From Hypomesus transpacificus (Eukaryota; Chordata; Actinopteri; Osmeriformes; Osmeridae): a stretch of DNA of 64,000 nt. The notes under the pieces are model-generated. The model saw nothing but the letters and a program-made list of their open reading frames with translations. It did no database searches and was not told the origin of the DNA. Below are positions 1 through 11,338 of this stretch, in pieces. Position numbers and translations under genes: made by a program. The stretch is from the NCBI RefSeq assembly GCF_021917145.1, contig NC_061082.1, positions 7,042,237 to 7,106,236 on the forward strand, read 5' to 3'. Position 1 is the first letter of the stretch. The number at the start of each line of letters is the position of its first letter.

Positions 1-61
1 CCTCACATACTCTCTGTTTGAGTCCTCTCTCTGTCTCCCCCCCCCCCCCTCTCTCTGTTTG

Positions 62-99
<38 letters not shown>

Positions 100-460
100 A
101 CATCTCTCTTCCTGCTCCAGTCTCTCCCTCCCTCTCTCTCTCTCCACCCCTCGTGCCACTCTCCTCTCCCTGCTCCGGTCTCTCTCTGTTCTCGCCTCTC
201 CTCACACCCATCCCTCCCTGCTCCAGTCTCTTGTCTCCTCGCTCCAGTGTCTCCTTCCACGCTACCCCTGGTGGACCCTCGGTGCTCCAGGCGCACGGCG
301 GGGCTGTAGAGAGGGGGCAGAGGGGCTGCAGAGAGGGGGCAGAGGGACTGTAGAGAGGGGACAGAGAGGCTGCAGAGAGGGGGCAGAGGGGACACCTGCC
401 CTCGCAGCCAGTGACACACTGTCCCTCTGTGGACCTGCTGTTCCTTAATCTGTCCATCCA
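1..460. repeat. CT-rich simple sequence and short G-rich minisatellite
   Basis: The first 260 bases are pyrimidine-rich, with a pure (CT)n run near 69-94. From about 300 to 390 a roughly 25-base unit containing agagggggcagaggg recurs about four times. The open frames here only reflect low-complexity composition. No gene is seen. Confidence 0.8.
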
Positions 461-589
461 TCCTTTATTCATTCACCAATCCTTCCAGCCGTCTGTCGGG
501 CCAAGTGAGCGATCTCTCCTTGTCCTGTTCTCTGGTGCCTTTGTAAAGGGGGAAAGGCTAAACTGTGAATATGGATTCTCCATGGAATT

Positions 590-790
590 TTCAACGGTCA
601 AATATTAAAGCAGTTACCAATAGATTTCTTGAGCCAAATGGGCGACAATTACTTTTAAATAATGCCCAGTTTATGTTGCGTTTGTACATTTTGAGGCCAC
701 TCATGTGATAAGGCAATTTTTTCTTTGCCAAAACTGCATGTTTAAAGTTTGCTTCAAAGGAAGTGAATGTTTGAGTCAGCACAAGTAACT
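590..790. other. Non-repetitive AT-rich segment, possible conserved non-coding sequence
   Basis: This stretch stands out from its low-complexity neighbours: mixed composition, no tandem structure, and no splice-bounded reading frame. It would lie in the first intron of the gene whose first coding exon is proposed at 9154-9220. That it is conserved is only a guess; no alignment was possible. Confidence 0.2.
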
Positions 791-837
791 AGCAAGCAAG
801 ACAACATTAGTATCAGCCTCAGCATTCCCACTTCTAT

Positions 838-1996
838 CACACACACACACACATACACAAACACACACACACACACAGTCTCTGGTCATGTGTCTCTCAA
901 GGCTGCCACTCTCATTTACTTCATTAAACATCCATTTGAGTCGGAAAGGAGGTCAGCTAGAATGCTTGTTAGGAGGGTTATTAATAGTCGCCTCTTCACC
1001 TGTCCTCTGCACTCTTCACCTCACCTCTCCACCTCCTCCAGCCCTCACCTCTCCACCTCACCTCTTCACTCTTCACCTTTCCTCTCCCCTTTTAAATCCC
1101 CTTATCTCCCTTCTCTTCTCCTTTTACTCCGCTCCTCTTCAGTCCTCTAGAGTTTGGAAGCTAGTTCTTTCACCTCAGAGCTGAAACTTCTGAGCCAAGC
1201 AAGACCTGTATGAGCACGCCTTTCTCTTGCCTCTCTCTTCCCATCTCCCTCTCCTACATGTGGGACAGGATAGAGGCTGTGAGCCAGCTCCCGGCCAGCC
1301 CTGTGGCTGTTGTCTCAGATCAGAGAAAGAGAGAAAAAGAAGGAAGGCGAGGGAGCTGGCCTGGAATAAAACCCCAGAATCCGGATTACCATAATGTCTT
1401 TTCTTTAGCCCCAGCAACACTCAGTAAAACAGTCACACACACACACACACACACACACAGAGAAGCTGTGTAAGATAAGTCTGATCAGGTTTGTCAGCCT
1501 CTCAATGCAGCCAACGTCAAGCTTTGTCCAATAGATTCATATTTCAAACAAAAAAAAGGGGAGGGGGGAAAAATCATCCGTAAAAAGCTTGAAGCAAAAG
1601 TAATCTGCTCTCCCTGTCTCCCCAGTGTGACAATAGGGCCTTACAGTGGCTCTCTCTGAGGGGGATTTCACCAACAGCATTCAAACACAGCTCTACAAAA
1701 GGAAAAAAAAAGGTTATTTTTCTCCTCCCTCCCTTGGCCACCTCCTTCTTTCTCCTCCTCCTCCTCCGAAAGGCTCCCTCCCTTCCCCACCCCCCCTCCC
1801 CAGGTTTCCAAGGAGTCCTGTGTGACAGAGAGACTGGCAGCGTGCCAGGCTCCAGTAATGCACTAATGAGTGTGCGGAGACTCCCCTCAGCAACACTGCC
1901 GCCATTTGGGAGAGAGGGACAAAAAAGAGAGGGGGGGAAACAAGAAAGAAGGGGACAACATAAGAGTCATTCGCCTGCCTGCTTGTCTGCCAGCTT

Positions 1997-2028
<32 letters not shown>

Positions 2029-2541
2029 CTGTGGCTGGTACTGTGCTCGTCTTTCCATGTTGGCCGTGTAAGCGAGGTGTTATTTAAAGCTCAGTACAGG
2101 GTGACAGTGTAGAACCCCGTTCAAGGCTGCTGGACACACACACACGCACGCACGCGACTGACATCGAATCCCGGCTCAAAGAGTGACGACACGTCCTCGC
2201 TGTCTAGTCTCTCCACCAGTGACTGAAACACTGAGCAGACACACTGAAAACACACACACGTACACACACACAGCTTTAGCAAATGTCATGACAGCAGGGG
2301 GCTGGGCTGGAGGGATGGATAGACGGTCTTCTTCTGATCTGACGCCTCCTCAGTCACAGCTCCCCGCTCCCACTGAACACAGCGGCTGACTTCCACTCTC
2401 TTCTTTCATCCATCCATCCTTTTCTTTCTCTCTCTCTTTCTTTAGGAGGCCAGCCGAGGAACTCTGACTGATCCCACCAGCCAGGCAAGAGACAGGCTGT
2501 GTACACAGAGGCTCACACACACACACACACACACACACACC
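838..2541. repeat. Cluster of CA/GT microsatellites
   Basis: Dinucleotide tracts are seen at about 838-880 (CA), 1434-1460 (CA), 2000-2028 (GT) and 2514-2540 (CA), separated by ordinary sequence and pyrimidine-rich stretches. No coding exon with usable splice sites and a recognisable product was found between them. Confidence 0.85.
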
Positions 2542-2689
2542 CCATACCAGAGACATGGTCTACTACACCCTCAGAACCAGCTATGATTACTTGGCCTCAA
2601 GCCCAGCCAGGTACCCCTGCCCTTTTAAAGACTTCCTGCTCCGTCAGTACACATGCCTTTGACAGCCTCGGCCCATTAGCGTAATGTAG

Positions 2690-2850
2690 TGTATGCTAGA
2701 GCAAGTTCTCCAGCTCCTGTTCACTGTGTTCCCGCTTAAACACACACAATTAAACAACCGTCTTTGGCTAATACGCCGCCGCTATTCATGGAACGTTCAC
2801 ATTAGCATGTTTTAATTCTCTCCGGAACATTCAGGAGGTCTCATTCTGAA
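2690..2850. other. Non-repetitive intronic segment, possible conserved non-coding sequence
   Basis: A short complex-sequence island, for example attcatggaacgttcaca near 2784, between repeat-rich flanks. It has no long open frame. It is listed only because it differs from the surrounding simple sequence; function is unknown. Confidence 0.2.
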
Positions 2851-3065
2851 AGGTAGAGCCTCCCTCCCTCCCTCCTGACGGGGCGTGGAGCTACATGAAA
2901 GGGGGCCAGTGGCCTCCAGACCAGGCAGGGATCACAGATGTGAGGAGCACAAGGCCAGCTGGGAGGGAGACAGAGTACACAATACCCAACACCAGAGACC
3001 ACCCCTCAAGTCGGGGGGGAAGGGGGGGGAAGGAAAGTGAAGGAGCAGGGAAGGGAGAATGAAGT

Positions 3066-3087
3066 GGGGGGGGGGGGGGGGGGGGGG
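3066..3087 (+). repeat. Homopolymer of 22 G
   Basis: An uninterrupted G run inside a purine-rich block (about 3015-3120). It is a likely G-quadruplex former and a likely sequencing trouble spot. The 217-codon minus-strand frame across it is proline-rich low complexity and is not a gene. Confidence 0.9.
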
Positions 3088-3997
3088 AGGTGAGAGAGGA
3101 GGGAGCACAGGAGAGGAGCGATGGACGGCTATATTCAGATGAGGCCAGCCTCTATTATACTGTACTGACAAGACTGACCATACAGTGCGGCAGGAGGGCT
3201 GAGAGATGGAGGGAGGGAGGTATAGGACGCCTGCTGTATGCAGATTAGACGGCTGCTGGAACATCAGTCCCCACTGTGTCCAGAGGGGCCAGGTGCAGAC
3301 AGAGCGCTGGGGCTGCGGCACACTGAGCAGCTGGAGCTGGGGGAAAGGGGCGGGTTGGGGAGGGGGGGGTCCACAACCAGTCAAAGTACGTGTCAACACT
3401 GCAGACTGCGGGATTGAAGGGAGCTGGGAGGGGCTGGCCGGGCTGCTGCTGCTGGAGAGGGGTAGCGCTGACAGTAGTGTTGACTGTATTAACTCGGAGC
3501 ACCCCCTGCTGATGCTCTCGCCTCCACTGCCAGACCAGATTAGTCCATCGCAGAACTCTTTTTTATAAGCCAGTCGGCTGCACAAGGACCTCCAGCTTTC
3601 AGACCGTACTAGCCGCTCTCAGACCTGCCCTCCACCTTCAGGCCGTCAGGCGCTTCACCTCATCCTCTGTGCCATAACCAGCTACCAGGCCAGATAAGCC
3701 GCTCCCAGACTTGTTTACCTTAGGGCTCTGAGGAGGAGGAGAGGATTATCCCAACTGTGGGTCAGGGGTCAGGGGTGCGTGGTCCTGCGCCAAGCAGTTT
3801 GAATGTGGTGAACGTGCAGTAACAAGCAGCTCTCACAGTCCCAGGCCAACACCAGCGGAGGGCGTTAAAGACAGGCATGTCACTCTTCCACCTCCCACTG
3901 TCTCTCTTTCGGTTTCTCCCTTTCTCTCTCTCTCTTTCTCTCTCTCTCTCCCTCCTCAGTCTGACCCAACCCCTCTGTCACTATGGGGATCTGCTGA

Positions 3998-5066
3998 GAG
4001 CTGTGTGTGTGTGTGTGTGTTAGGTGCAGGGCTCAAAATTAACGGCGTCCCGTCATCCTGGGGACGATGAAAAAGATGTCTAAGAGACTTCAACACAGAC
4101 TTTGGGACGATAGACCATAACAATTGACAATGCATACATGGCCATTTATAAAGCAATACAGTGACTGACTTTAAAAAAAAACTTAAACCTTATGGAAAAT
4201 ATTTTTTGAACCTTTCTAATCCTTTTTTTACAACTTTTTTCCCCACACAGTGAAAGGTGTCAGAATGTCAAAATGCATAAAACACAATAATTTACATTTT
4301 GGGACAGGTCAAGTACTGGGACAGTGAGGATGTTTGTTGTTGTTGTTGCGAGCCCTGTATGTATGTGTGTGTGTGTGTGTGTGTGTATCTCCATGGTTGG
4401 CGGGCATGTCTCGAAGCGACGGCCTGGCTCCTGAGCAGAGCTCTGTGTTGGAGGACTCTCTGCTGGAGGGCTCTCCAGCTCTCCAAGGCTTCTGAACACG
4501 ACGAGGCACCTCAACACACACTCAGCCTTCATCCCAGCATTCCAGGTGTTTCCTGAGTGTGTGTGAGTGGTGTACATCAGTCTAGGAAGGATGACGAGCC
4601 TGTTCATCCACCTACACAGTAACAAACGGTGTAACCAAGCTGTGTAATCGTGAGCGATGAGGAGTTGGACCTGTTGAAAGAACATGCTTGTGTGGTTGTG
4701 GGCTTGTGTGTGTGTGTAGGCTTGTGTGTGTGTGTAGGCTTGTGTGTGTGTGTAGGCTTGTGTGTGTGTGCATCTGCAGTCAGACAGTGTCTCTCCTTCC
4801 TACCAGCAGCCCCTAATGCCATCAGTCCAGGTTGTTTTTGTTGTGAGGTTCAATACGCCAGACCTTGGCCAGCCACCCAAACACAGCCTGGTAGTGTGTG
4901 TGTGTGTGTTTGTGTGTGTGTGTTTGTGTGTGTGTGTCTCAGCATGTGTGAACTGGCCTCCGGTGTCCTCTGCCAACAGCTAAGCTTTCCGACCACGACT
5001 CCAACACCACTGTGTCTGTCTGCCTGTGTGTCTGTCAGTGTGCCTGCCTGCCTCTGTCTGTCTATA

Positions 5067-5100
<34 letters not shown>
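3998..5100. repeat. GT microsatellites, an 18-bp TG-rich minisatellite and a TGTC tract
   Basis: GT tracts lie near 4001-4020 and 4362-4386. An 18-base unit (aggcttgtgtgtgtgtgt) is repeated four times at about 4700-4770. A TG-rich run with T interruptions is at 4892-4938, and a tetranucleotide TGTC tract at about 5066-5098. No gene was recognised in this stretch. Confidence 0.85.
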
Positions 5101-5446
5101 CTAAGCTAGCTATGAGGCTAAAACAGATGGGAGGAGAGCAGAGCAGTACAGGACAGGGGACTACTGTCTGCTGTGTGTGGAGCAGTAGTGTGTGTAGGAC
5201 CCTTCAGTTGACCCTTATCAAAACAAGCAGGTACATTTACATGAAAACTGTGACCTGTGTCTGTGATGTTGAGGTACCTGAGAGAAACAGGCCACACAGA
5301 GGCAGGCAGCCTGGAGCTATTTACCGTACACTCGAATAACATGAAAGTCTACTGGGAGTTCAAGACTCCAGTGTGCTCTGCTTTTCGCGGACAGCACATT
5401 AAAGGGCAGGGGAGAAGGTGGGGGATAGGAGAAAGACATGGAGGGG

Positions 5447-5452
5447 GGGGGG

Positions 5453-5489
<37 letters not shown>

Positions 5490-5492
5490 GGG

Positions 5493-5573
<81 letters not shown>

Positions 5574-5580
5574 GAATGAG
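5447..5580 (+). repeat. (GA)n microsatellite
   Basis: About 120 bases of almost perfect GA dinucleotide with a few interruptions (aaagagagaggggaatg near 5480). The pure purine strand makes it a candidate for triplex formation. Frames through it encode only Arg-Glu repeats and are not genes. Confidence 0.95.
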
Positions 5581-6104
5581 AGAGACAGAGGGGGAAATCA
5601 GTGTGAACGATCCTTATTATCAGCAGAGTACAGGATGGGGCCAAAGAGCATTCCACCAGTGAAATAATTTTTCAATTAGTGTGCAAAATGTGTTGGAGGG
5701 AGGGGGAGAGGGTTGGGGGGGGCAGTCTATCCCTAGCTGAAAAAGCATGGAGGGGGACACACCAAAACACAAACACACACACAGATTCAATCTGTTCAGT
5801 GCCAGCAAAAATAGTCAGGAGAAGGCGTCACCACAAGGGAATGTCTCTCCCCTCCCCCTCTCTGAGACACAATCCTCCCTGCCCCCTCCCTCCCCTCCCA
5901 CCGCCCCCCCACCCTCCCGCCAGCCCCATGGAGCCAGGCAGAGACACATTGTTTAGTCTAAATCCTGCTGCAGCCGAATTGCAGTGTACAAACACACACA
6001 CACACCAACTTACCGACTGTCATGCCTACAGTTGAACTATGCCTATGAGACTTGGGGAACGGCAACATCTTACATATTACAAACTCTTAGTTATACATGT
6101 CTCT

Positions 6105-6235
6105 ATGTGAGAGTATGTGTGTGTGTATGTGAGTGTGTCTGTATAAGAGTGTGTGTATATGAGTGAGTGTGTCTCTGTATAAGAGTGTGTGTGTGTACGT
6201 CTATATGTGAGTGTGTGTGAGGGCGTCTGTTGTTG
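6105..6235 (+). repeat. Degenerate GT-rich microsatellite
   Basis: About 120 bases built from gtgtgt, gtatatgag and gtctctgtataagag pieces. This is an imperfect higher-order TG repeat with a period near 40 bases. Confidence 0.75.
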
Positions 6236-6959
6236 TTCAGAGCAGTATCCCGCTCCCAGCATGTGGCCCAGAGTGGGAGCTCGCTCACTGCAGACCAACA
6301 CGCAATGTCAAACACAGGCAGACCCCATCACACGCAACCCAGTGCAGCGCTCCGCTCAGCCTTCACAGCCCTGACGCAACACACCTCACCCACCTCAATA
6401 CACACACATACACCATGTCAACACATCCCTCCTGTGCTCAAAACACACACACACTCACAATGACCGGAAAGTGGAATGTGCTCTGGGCAGGGATGGAGGA
6501 GCCGGTATCTGGAGAGAGATCAGAACACGGGAAGACAGGAACGTCTCGGAGATGGAGCAGGGAAGCGGGGTGGCGGGAAGGAGGGAGGGAGGGACAGTCA
6601 GGGACAGCTCTCAGTAAGTCACTTACTGTTCCAATTTCAACCTCTTTGGTTCCAACTTCCTGCCAACCCCCACAACCACTGTTAACATTCCTCCCAGCCG
6701 CCCAAGCTCAAAGACAACCTCACCCTGAGACCGAAGGAGCACACTCCACACCACACCACTCCACGCCTATCATCACACACTTCAGTCTAGCATGTGAAAC
6801 GCCTTTATTATTATTCATTACAGTGCACACATTATTAAGTTCAAGTTGCACCAGCTACTACTGTGGACAGCCCATATCAAGTGAAAGAGAAAGCCAGACA
6901 GAGAAAGAAAGACCAGGAAAGAGAGGGAAAGAACGGGAATAAGAGAGAGGGGAGCATGC

Positions 6960-7215
6960 TGCTAAGGAGCCATGAATAATTCTGCAGTGCACCGAGCCCT
7001 TTCTGTTTGACAGCTTCAGCGTTTATGCCAATGTTCAGAAAATCACCACAGCAGAATATTCAGTTGGAATTTTAATCCAAACTCATGAAAATTCAAGTGA
7101 CTTATTACGCTCCCTCATTAATTCAACCAATTGACACGGTGAGCACCATTGAGATCCCAAAGAGGCATAATAAGTTCAATTATCATAGTTTGGGTTTGCA
7201 AACTTTTCAAATGTT
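6960..7215. other. Complex intronic segment, candidate conserved non-coding element
   Basis: About 250 bases of AT-rich, non-repetitive sequence with many homeodomain-like ATTA/TAAT cores (attcagttggaattttaat near 7060, ctcattaattcaacc near 7113). There is no open frame, no splice-bounded exon and no tandem repeat. The texture resembles enhancers in large first introns of developmental genes. This is inference only. Confidence 0.25.
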
Positions 7216-7856
7216 TTATTTCAAACCGCCCCCATGTGTGTTTCCCAGGTAATCATGTTGCAGTGTCTATGTGCCTGACTTTTTGCGTCGGTTGTGATCT
7301 CTCACACACACATCCATGACAACCGCAGGTGGTTTCAACAGAGCACAAGGATAGAAAATCCAATGGTTTGATGACGGAACTGCATGGTTTGCTGACTTGG
7401 TTGTCACTCAGATGGGTTCCTCAGATAAGACACTGTCTGATGTGGCTGCCTTGATGTGGTGCATGTGTTTCCTGCCTGTGGAAAACCCCATCTCCCCTGT
7501 AAAGAGCATGATAAAGGGCAGCAGACAGTGACGTCTGTATGGGGAGACTACCAGACGATCCAGTAGACACAAGGAAACAGCCTACAAAGCATAGCCTATA
7601 TCAGGGCATTGGGGGAAGAGGAACATGGCTGGCTTCTGCCTGGGACGTGCACCGACCATTCCAAACCCTTCAGTCTGTGGAGGGTCTAGGCCGCTGTGTT
7701 TGGACTATCCTTTGTAATAGTGGTGGTTTGAGGACCAATATATGAGTGTGGTCTTCCAGTTGAGGCCATGCACTGGCTCCCTTGGCACCTTGGGGAGTTT
7801 GAGTTCCAAGGTTTGATACCAGGCTGGGGGGGAGAGAAGACTGTGAACCCTCCATT

Positions 7857-8062
7857 TACATGTATTCATTTAGCAGACACTCTTATCCAGAGCGACTTAC
7901 AGTAAGTACAGGGACATTCTCCCTGAGGCAAGTAGGGTGAAGTGCCTTGCCCAAGGACACAATGTCATTTGGCATGGCCGGGAATCGAACCAACAACCTT
8001 TTGATTAATAGCCCGACTCCCTAACCCCTCCCTGACTCCCTAACCGCTCAGCCATCTGACCC
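7857..8062 (-). mobile_element. tRNA-derived SINE
   Basis: Read on the minus strand, the element opens with a tRNA-like head. It has a Pol III A box (tggctgagcggttag) and a near-perfect B box (ggttcgattccc). A body follows, ending in the motif gctctggataagagtgtctg with a short tail containing aaatgaat. This body is a sequence I know as very widely dispersed in teleost genomes. A short internal duplication of ctccctaacc lies near 8020-8045 in the head. It is probably a dead copy in an intron. The family name is left open. Confidence 0.85.
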
Positions 8063-8479
8063 CCTCCATGTAAGGCACTCCTGCTTCGTGAGCAGAGACA
8101 GATTAGAAGCTGACGGGTACTTCTGTTACGAAACTTCTGTTCCTGCCTGCTTCCAGTAATAACAATGCCCCATTGATTCAGATGAATTATTAAAGGAAGA
8201 CTCGTGCATAAAAAGGTACAAGTCACTTTCAAATCTTAGATGCTGATTTCTACAAGGACAGCCGTCTTATGAAACATGACGGGCTGCCTGACATTGAACC
8301 TTGATGTCAGCTGTGTGTGCGTGATTATGTGAAAAATAGGCATGTGTGGTTTGCACTATGCCAAAGAGGGGGTGGTGTACACTGGCATAGCAGAGGGTCA
8401 ATATGAGCCCAAACTAAATGTATTTCCAAAGAGAAACTCAATTACCAGTAAAAACCTGGCACAGCTATGCTTTTCTCTT

Positions 8480-8649
8480 CTCTCCCTAACACGCACGCAC
8501 ACACACACGCAAATGCACTCTCTCTTTCTCTATCCCATCACAGTCTGTGTCACCACTGCAGTCTGAAGGATCACATCTCATCTCCAACCACAAACCTGCA
8601 GACACATTCCTCTGAAGAGACACAGAGGAGAGAGACAGAGAGACAGACA

Positions 8650-8683
<34 letters not shown>

Positions 8684-8690
8684 CTCATCG
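8480..8690. repeat. CA tract and (AG)n tract
   Basis: A short CA run with interruptions near 8490-8512 and an AG-rich run at about 8618-8685. No gene was recognised. Confidence 0.8.
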
Positions 8691-9153
8691 GAAGACAGTC
8701 TGCCACCCAACCCAAGATGAACCAGGGAATGTTCTGGTGGTTTACAATTCATATAAAATGAGAATCCACTGGGTGGCAATGCTGGCTTGTGGCTTGAGTA
8801 CGAACTGAGTACGAACAGTTGAACAGTTAAAAAATCTAGTCTTAAATGTCTGTTTACTGTCAGTTGAGTAAGAAGAACATCTCCCTCTTTCTCTATCCAT
8901 CCCTCTCTCCTGTCCATATTATGCCACAGGAACAGCTCTTATCTTTAACCCGTCAAGGCTAAACAGGAGCTAGCCGACTGTGTGAGATTCCTGGGAAGAC
9001 ACGGATACACAGCAGAAACCTTGCATAACCTCAAGGTGAAACTTACATGTAACTGTTATGTGTATCTACCCACTGAATATGTCAGAATATGTCAAATCAA
9101 ATCAGCGACAAATTAATATTATGAAAGGTGGGAAACGCGAAGCTATGACTTAC

Positions 9154-9220
9154 CAGCAACTGGGCTGAGGAGAACGATGGCATAGAGCCACAATGCCGAA
9201 ACTCGGCCCAAGACTGCCAT
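9154..9220 (-). CDS. First coding exon (signal peptide) of an unidentified secreted or membrane protein; partial
   Basis: On the minus strand an ATG in good context (G at -3 and +4) opens a 22-codon frame beginning MAVLGRVSAL. It continues into a hydrophobic stretch ending SPVA, and the exon stops at a consensus donor (gtaagt) after the first base of codon 23. Length, hydrophobicity and the small residues at the end fit a classical signal peptide for ER targeting. The rest of the gene must lie at lower coordinates, yet I found no convincing second exon in 1-9153. The first intron is therefore probably longer than 9 kb and runs off the window. I do not recognise the protein. A chance frame with a chance donor is possible. 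Confidence 0.5.
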
Positions 9221-11338
9221 ATCTGCGAGATGCTTTAGGTGGATTGGGTCGGGCGCTTTCTCCAAACGATGTAGTCTTTTTCGCCCCCTTTTCGTCTTGG
9301 GCTAGACAAGCTCATCCGCCCAGACCGACATGTTCAATGATGTCCAAAAAAAGACTTCCGATTCTAAGGACAGTTCAGCCTCATTCTAACACACTGTCCG
9401 TGATTGCTTGTTCAATGATGTGCGTTGATTGCTCAGTAAATAGTCTTGGAAAAATGTTAAACCACGTTATAACGAAGGATTGTGTGCTCTTTTCTGATTA
9501 ATTTAGTTGTTTTAGTACATCACCTTGTTCAATTTGGTTATCTATGTTTTCAAATCAAATCACTTAAAAATTGTTTACATGCGAAACCTCGATTATCTCA
9601 TGTCAAATGCATACGGCCAACCAGTGTCATACAAATTTCTGACATTTGATAGTTGGCTAGCCCATTAGCAAGGTGGCTACATTGAGTTGCAGCAGCGAGC
9701 AGCTTCTACTGTAAACCGGCTAGCGGGCAAATACAGCATTAACGAACCACGGTGAATGCAAAAATATTTACACGATAAAAAGGAATTCCGGCTAAAATAT
9801 TTCGTATATCCTGAGAGTAGGGCTCTTCAGTTCTCCCGCAATGGAAATCTCTTCTAATAGTGCAAGGTTGTATCGCACTCAGGTACGCAAGCTAAGCAAA
9901 ACCTAGGCTAGTAGCTAGCTAACAATTTGACTCTCAGACCAAAAAAGGCCCTTTAAAAGAAGAAAATAAATCGATTTCCTAAAATATATTGTTCGGTTTC
10001 CAACAAACAGTTATGTTGAGCTAATATATCCATCAGTAAATAATTTCCCGTTTCGCCCCAGAGCTGTGGGATTTAGAGCGCCCTAGCCTTCAACTTCGCC
10101 TGTACAGTATGGAGTACAGTCTAGCCTGGTCTCGCTTGCAGTCTGGTGAGCTACAGACGAGTCCTCCCCCCGTCTGATGACCCTGTCAAGTTGGCGGCTC
10201 GCATGAGCAAAGAACGGTCCGCAGAGTAGTCTGACTGAGCGCTAGGCTGAGACCGGATAAAATGTCCTGAAAATTACTTTTTTAGCTGATTTATAGTTTA
10301 CCACACCACATCATATATGACTTACATATATAAGAAATTATTGTATGTGTTTTGAGAGGAAGAAATCAATTATGTATTGTGGGTAAAATGGTTTCTACAT
10401 TAGATTGCAACTCGAAAACATATTTTATTTTGTTCTCTATCACATAGAAATGAATGAGAAGGCTAGATTGGGTATGCCTACCAAAAAACGGACCATCATT
10501 GGACACGCACTGTCTCTTATTTCTCCTGTAATCAGGCACCACCAGGCGGCTGGTTCTATCATTCCTACTAAATAACTGTTTACTGTTTTTCTGTTATGTT
10601 GCATACACACTGTTTGTAATGCCATAATATGAAGAATACTCGATGAAGTTGCAATGTCAATGCAGTGTCTGTGTGATTGCATGGCAAAAACTGCAATCTT
10701 ACATTTTTGGGAAGAAATGTGAAATGTCGATAAATAGCAGTCATCAAATTGACGGTTTGAAAATACTTAAGTTCATTCAACTTCACCTACACACATTTCA
10801 ACTTATCACAACTAAGAAACGTGTTGGCTTCATAAGTGGCATCGAAATACACTAAAAGTCAGAAAACAGAACATTTGGAAAAGAGAAAATGATGGCATTC
10901 TGTCAACTGAATGTAGCTGAAAATGATAATGACTTCAACAATAAAAGGCGTTCAGGAAATTGTGTTGAGTTTCAGTTGGTTGGGAAAGGGAGAACTGAAA
11001 ACAAAAATATAAATATAAAGATAAAATAAGTACGAAAAATAAATAAGTCAGTATAAAAATGTAGGAAAAAAACTGTCTTTCCCCCTGAGACAGTAACTGC
11101 TCAAAACATAAATAATGCTAATGTATAGTAAGGTATTGTACAAAGAATAATGATTGTCATCTGAAATGACACAGATGAGTGCAAGCATTGAAATAGGATC
11201 ATAACATTAACAAGATAGTTGGTCACAGAGTTGTGCTTGATCTTTTGGAGTGGTTTGAAGTTTCGCGAGTTAGTTTGGCACCCCTCAAGACAATGACCTA
11301 CAGTAGCACAGCCCTTGGTTCTGGTCTGGGAGTCCTCT
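9221..11338. other. Intergenic: upstream region of the signal-peptide exon and 3' flank of cep250
   Basis: From 9221 to about 10250 the sequence is of mixed composition and would hold the 5' UTR and promoter of the leftward gene. From about 10300 to 11338 it is AT-rich and would include the cep250 3' UTR. An AATAAA on the minus strand at 10424-10429 lies about 910 bases past the cep250 stop and is only a possible polyadenylation signal. No gene is seen. Confidence 0.5.

Noticed and set aside
2932..3585. Minus-strand 217-codon proline/serine-rich frame
   Set aside because: It crosses a 22-G homopolymer and purine-rich low-complexity sequence, with no recognisable domain or family match.
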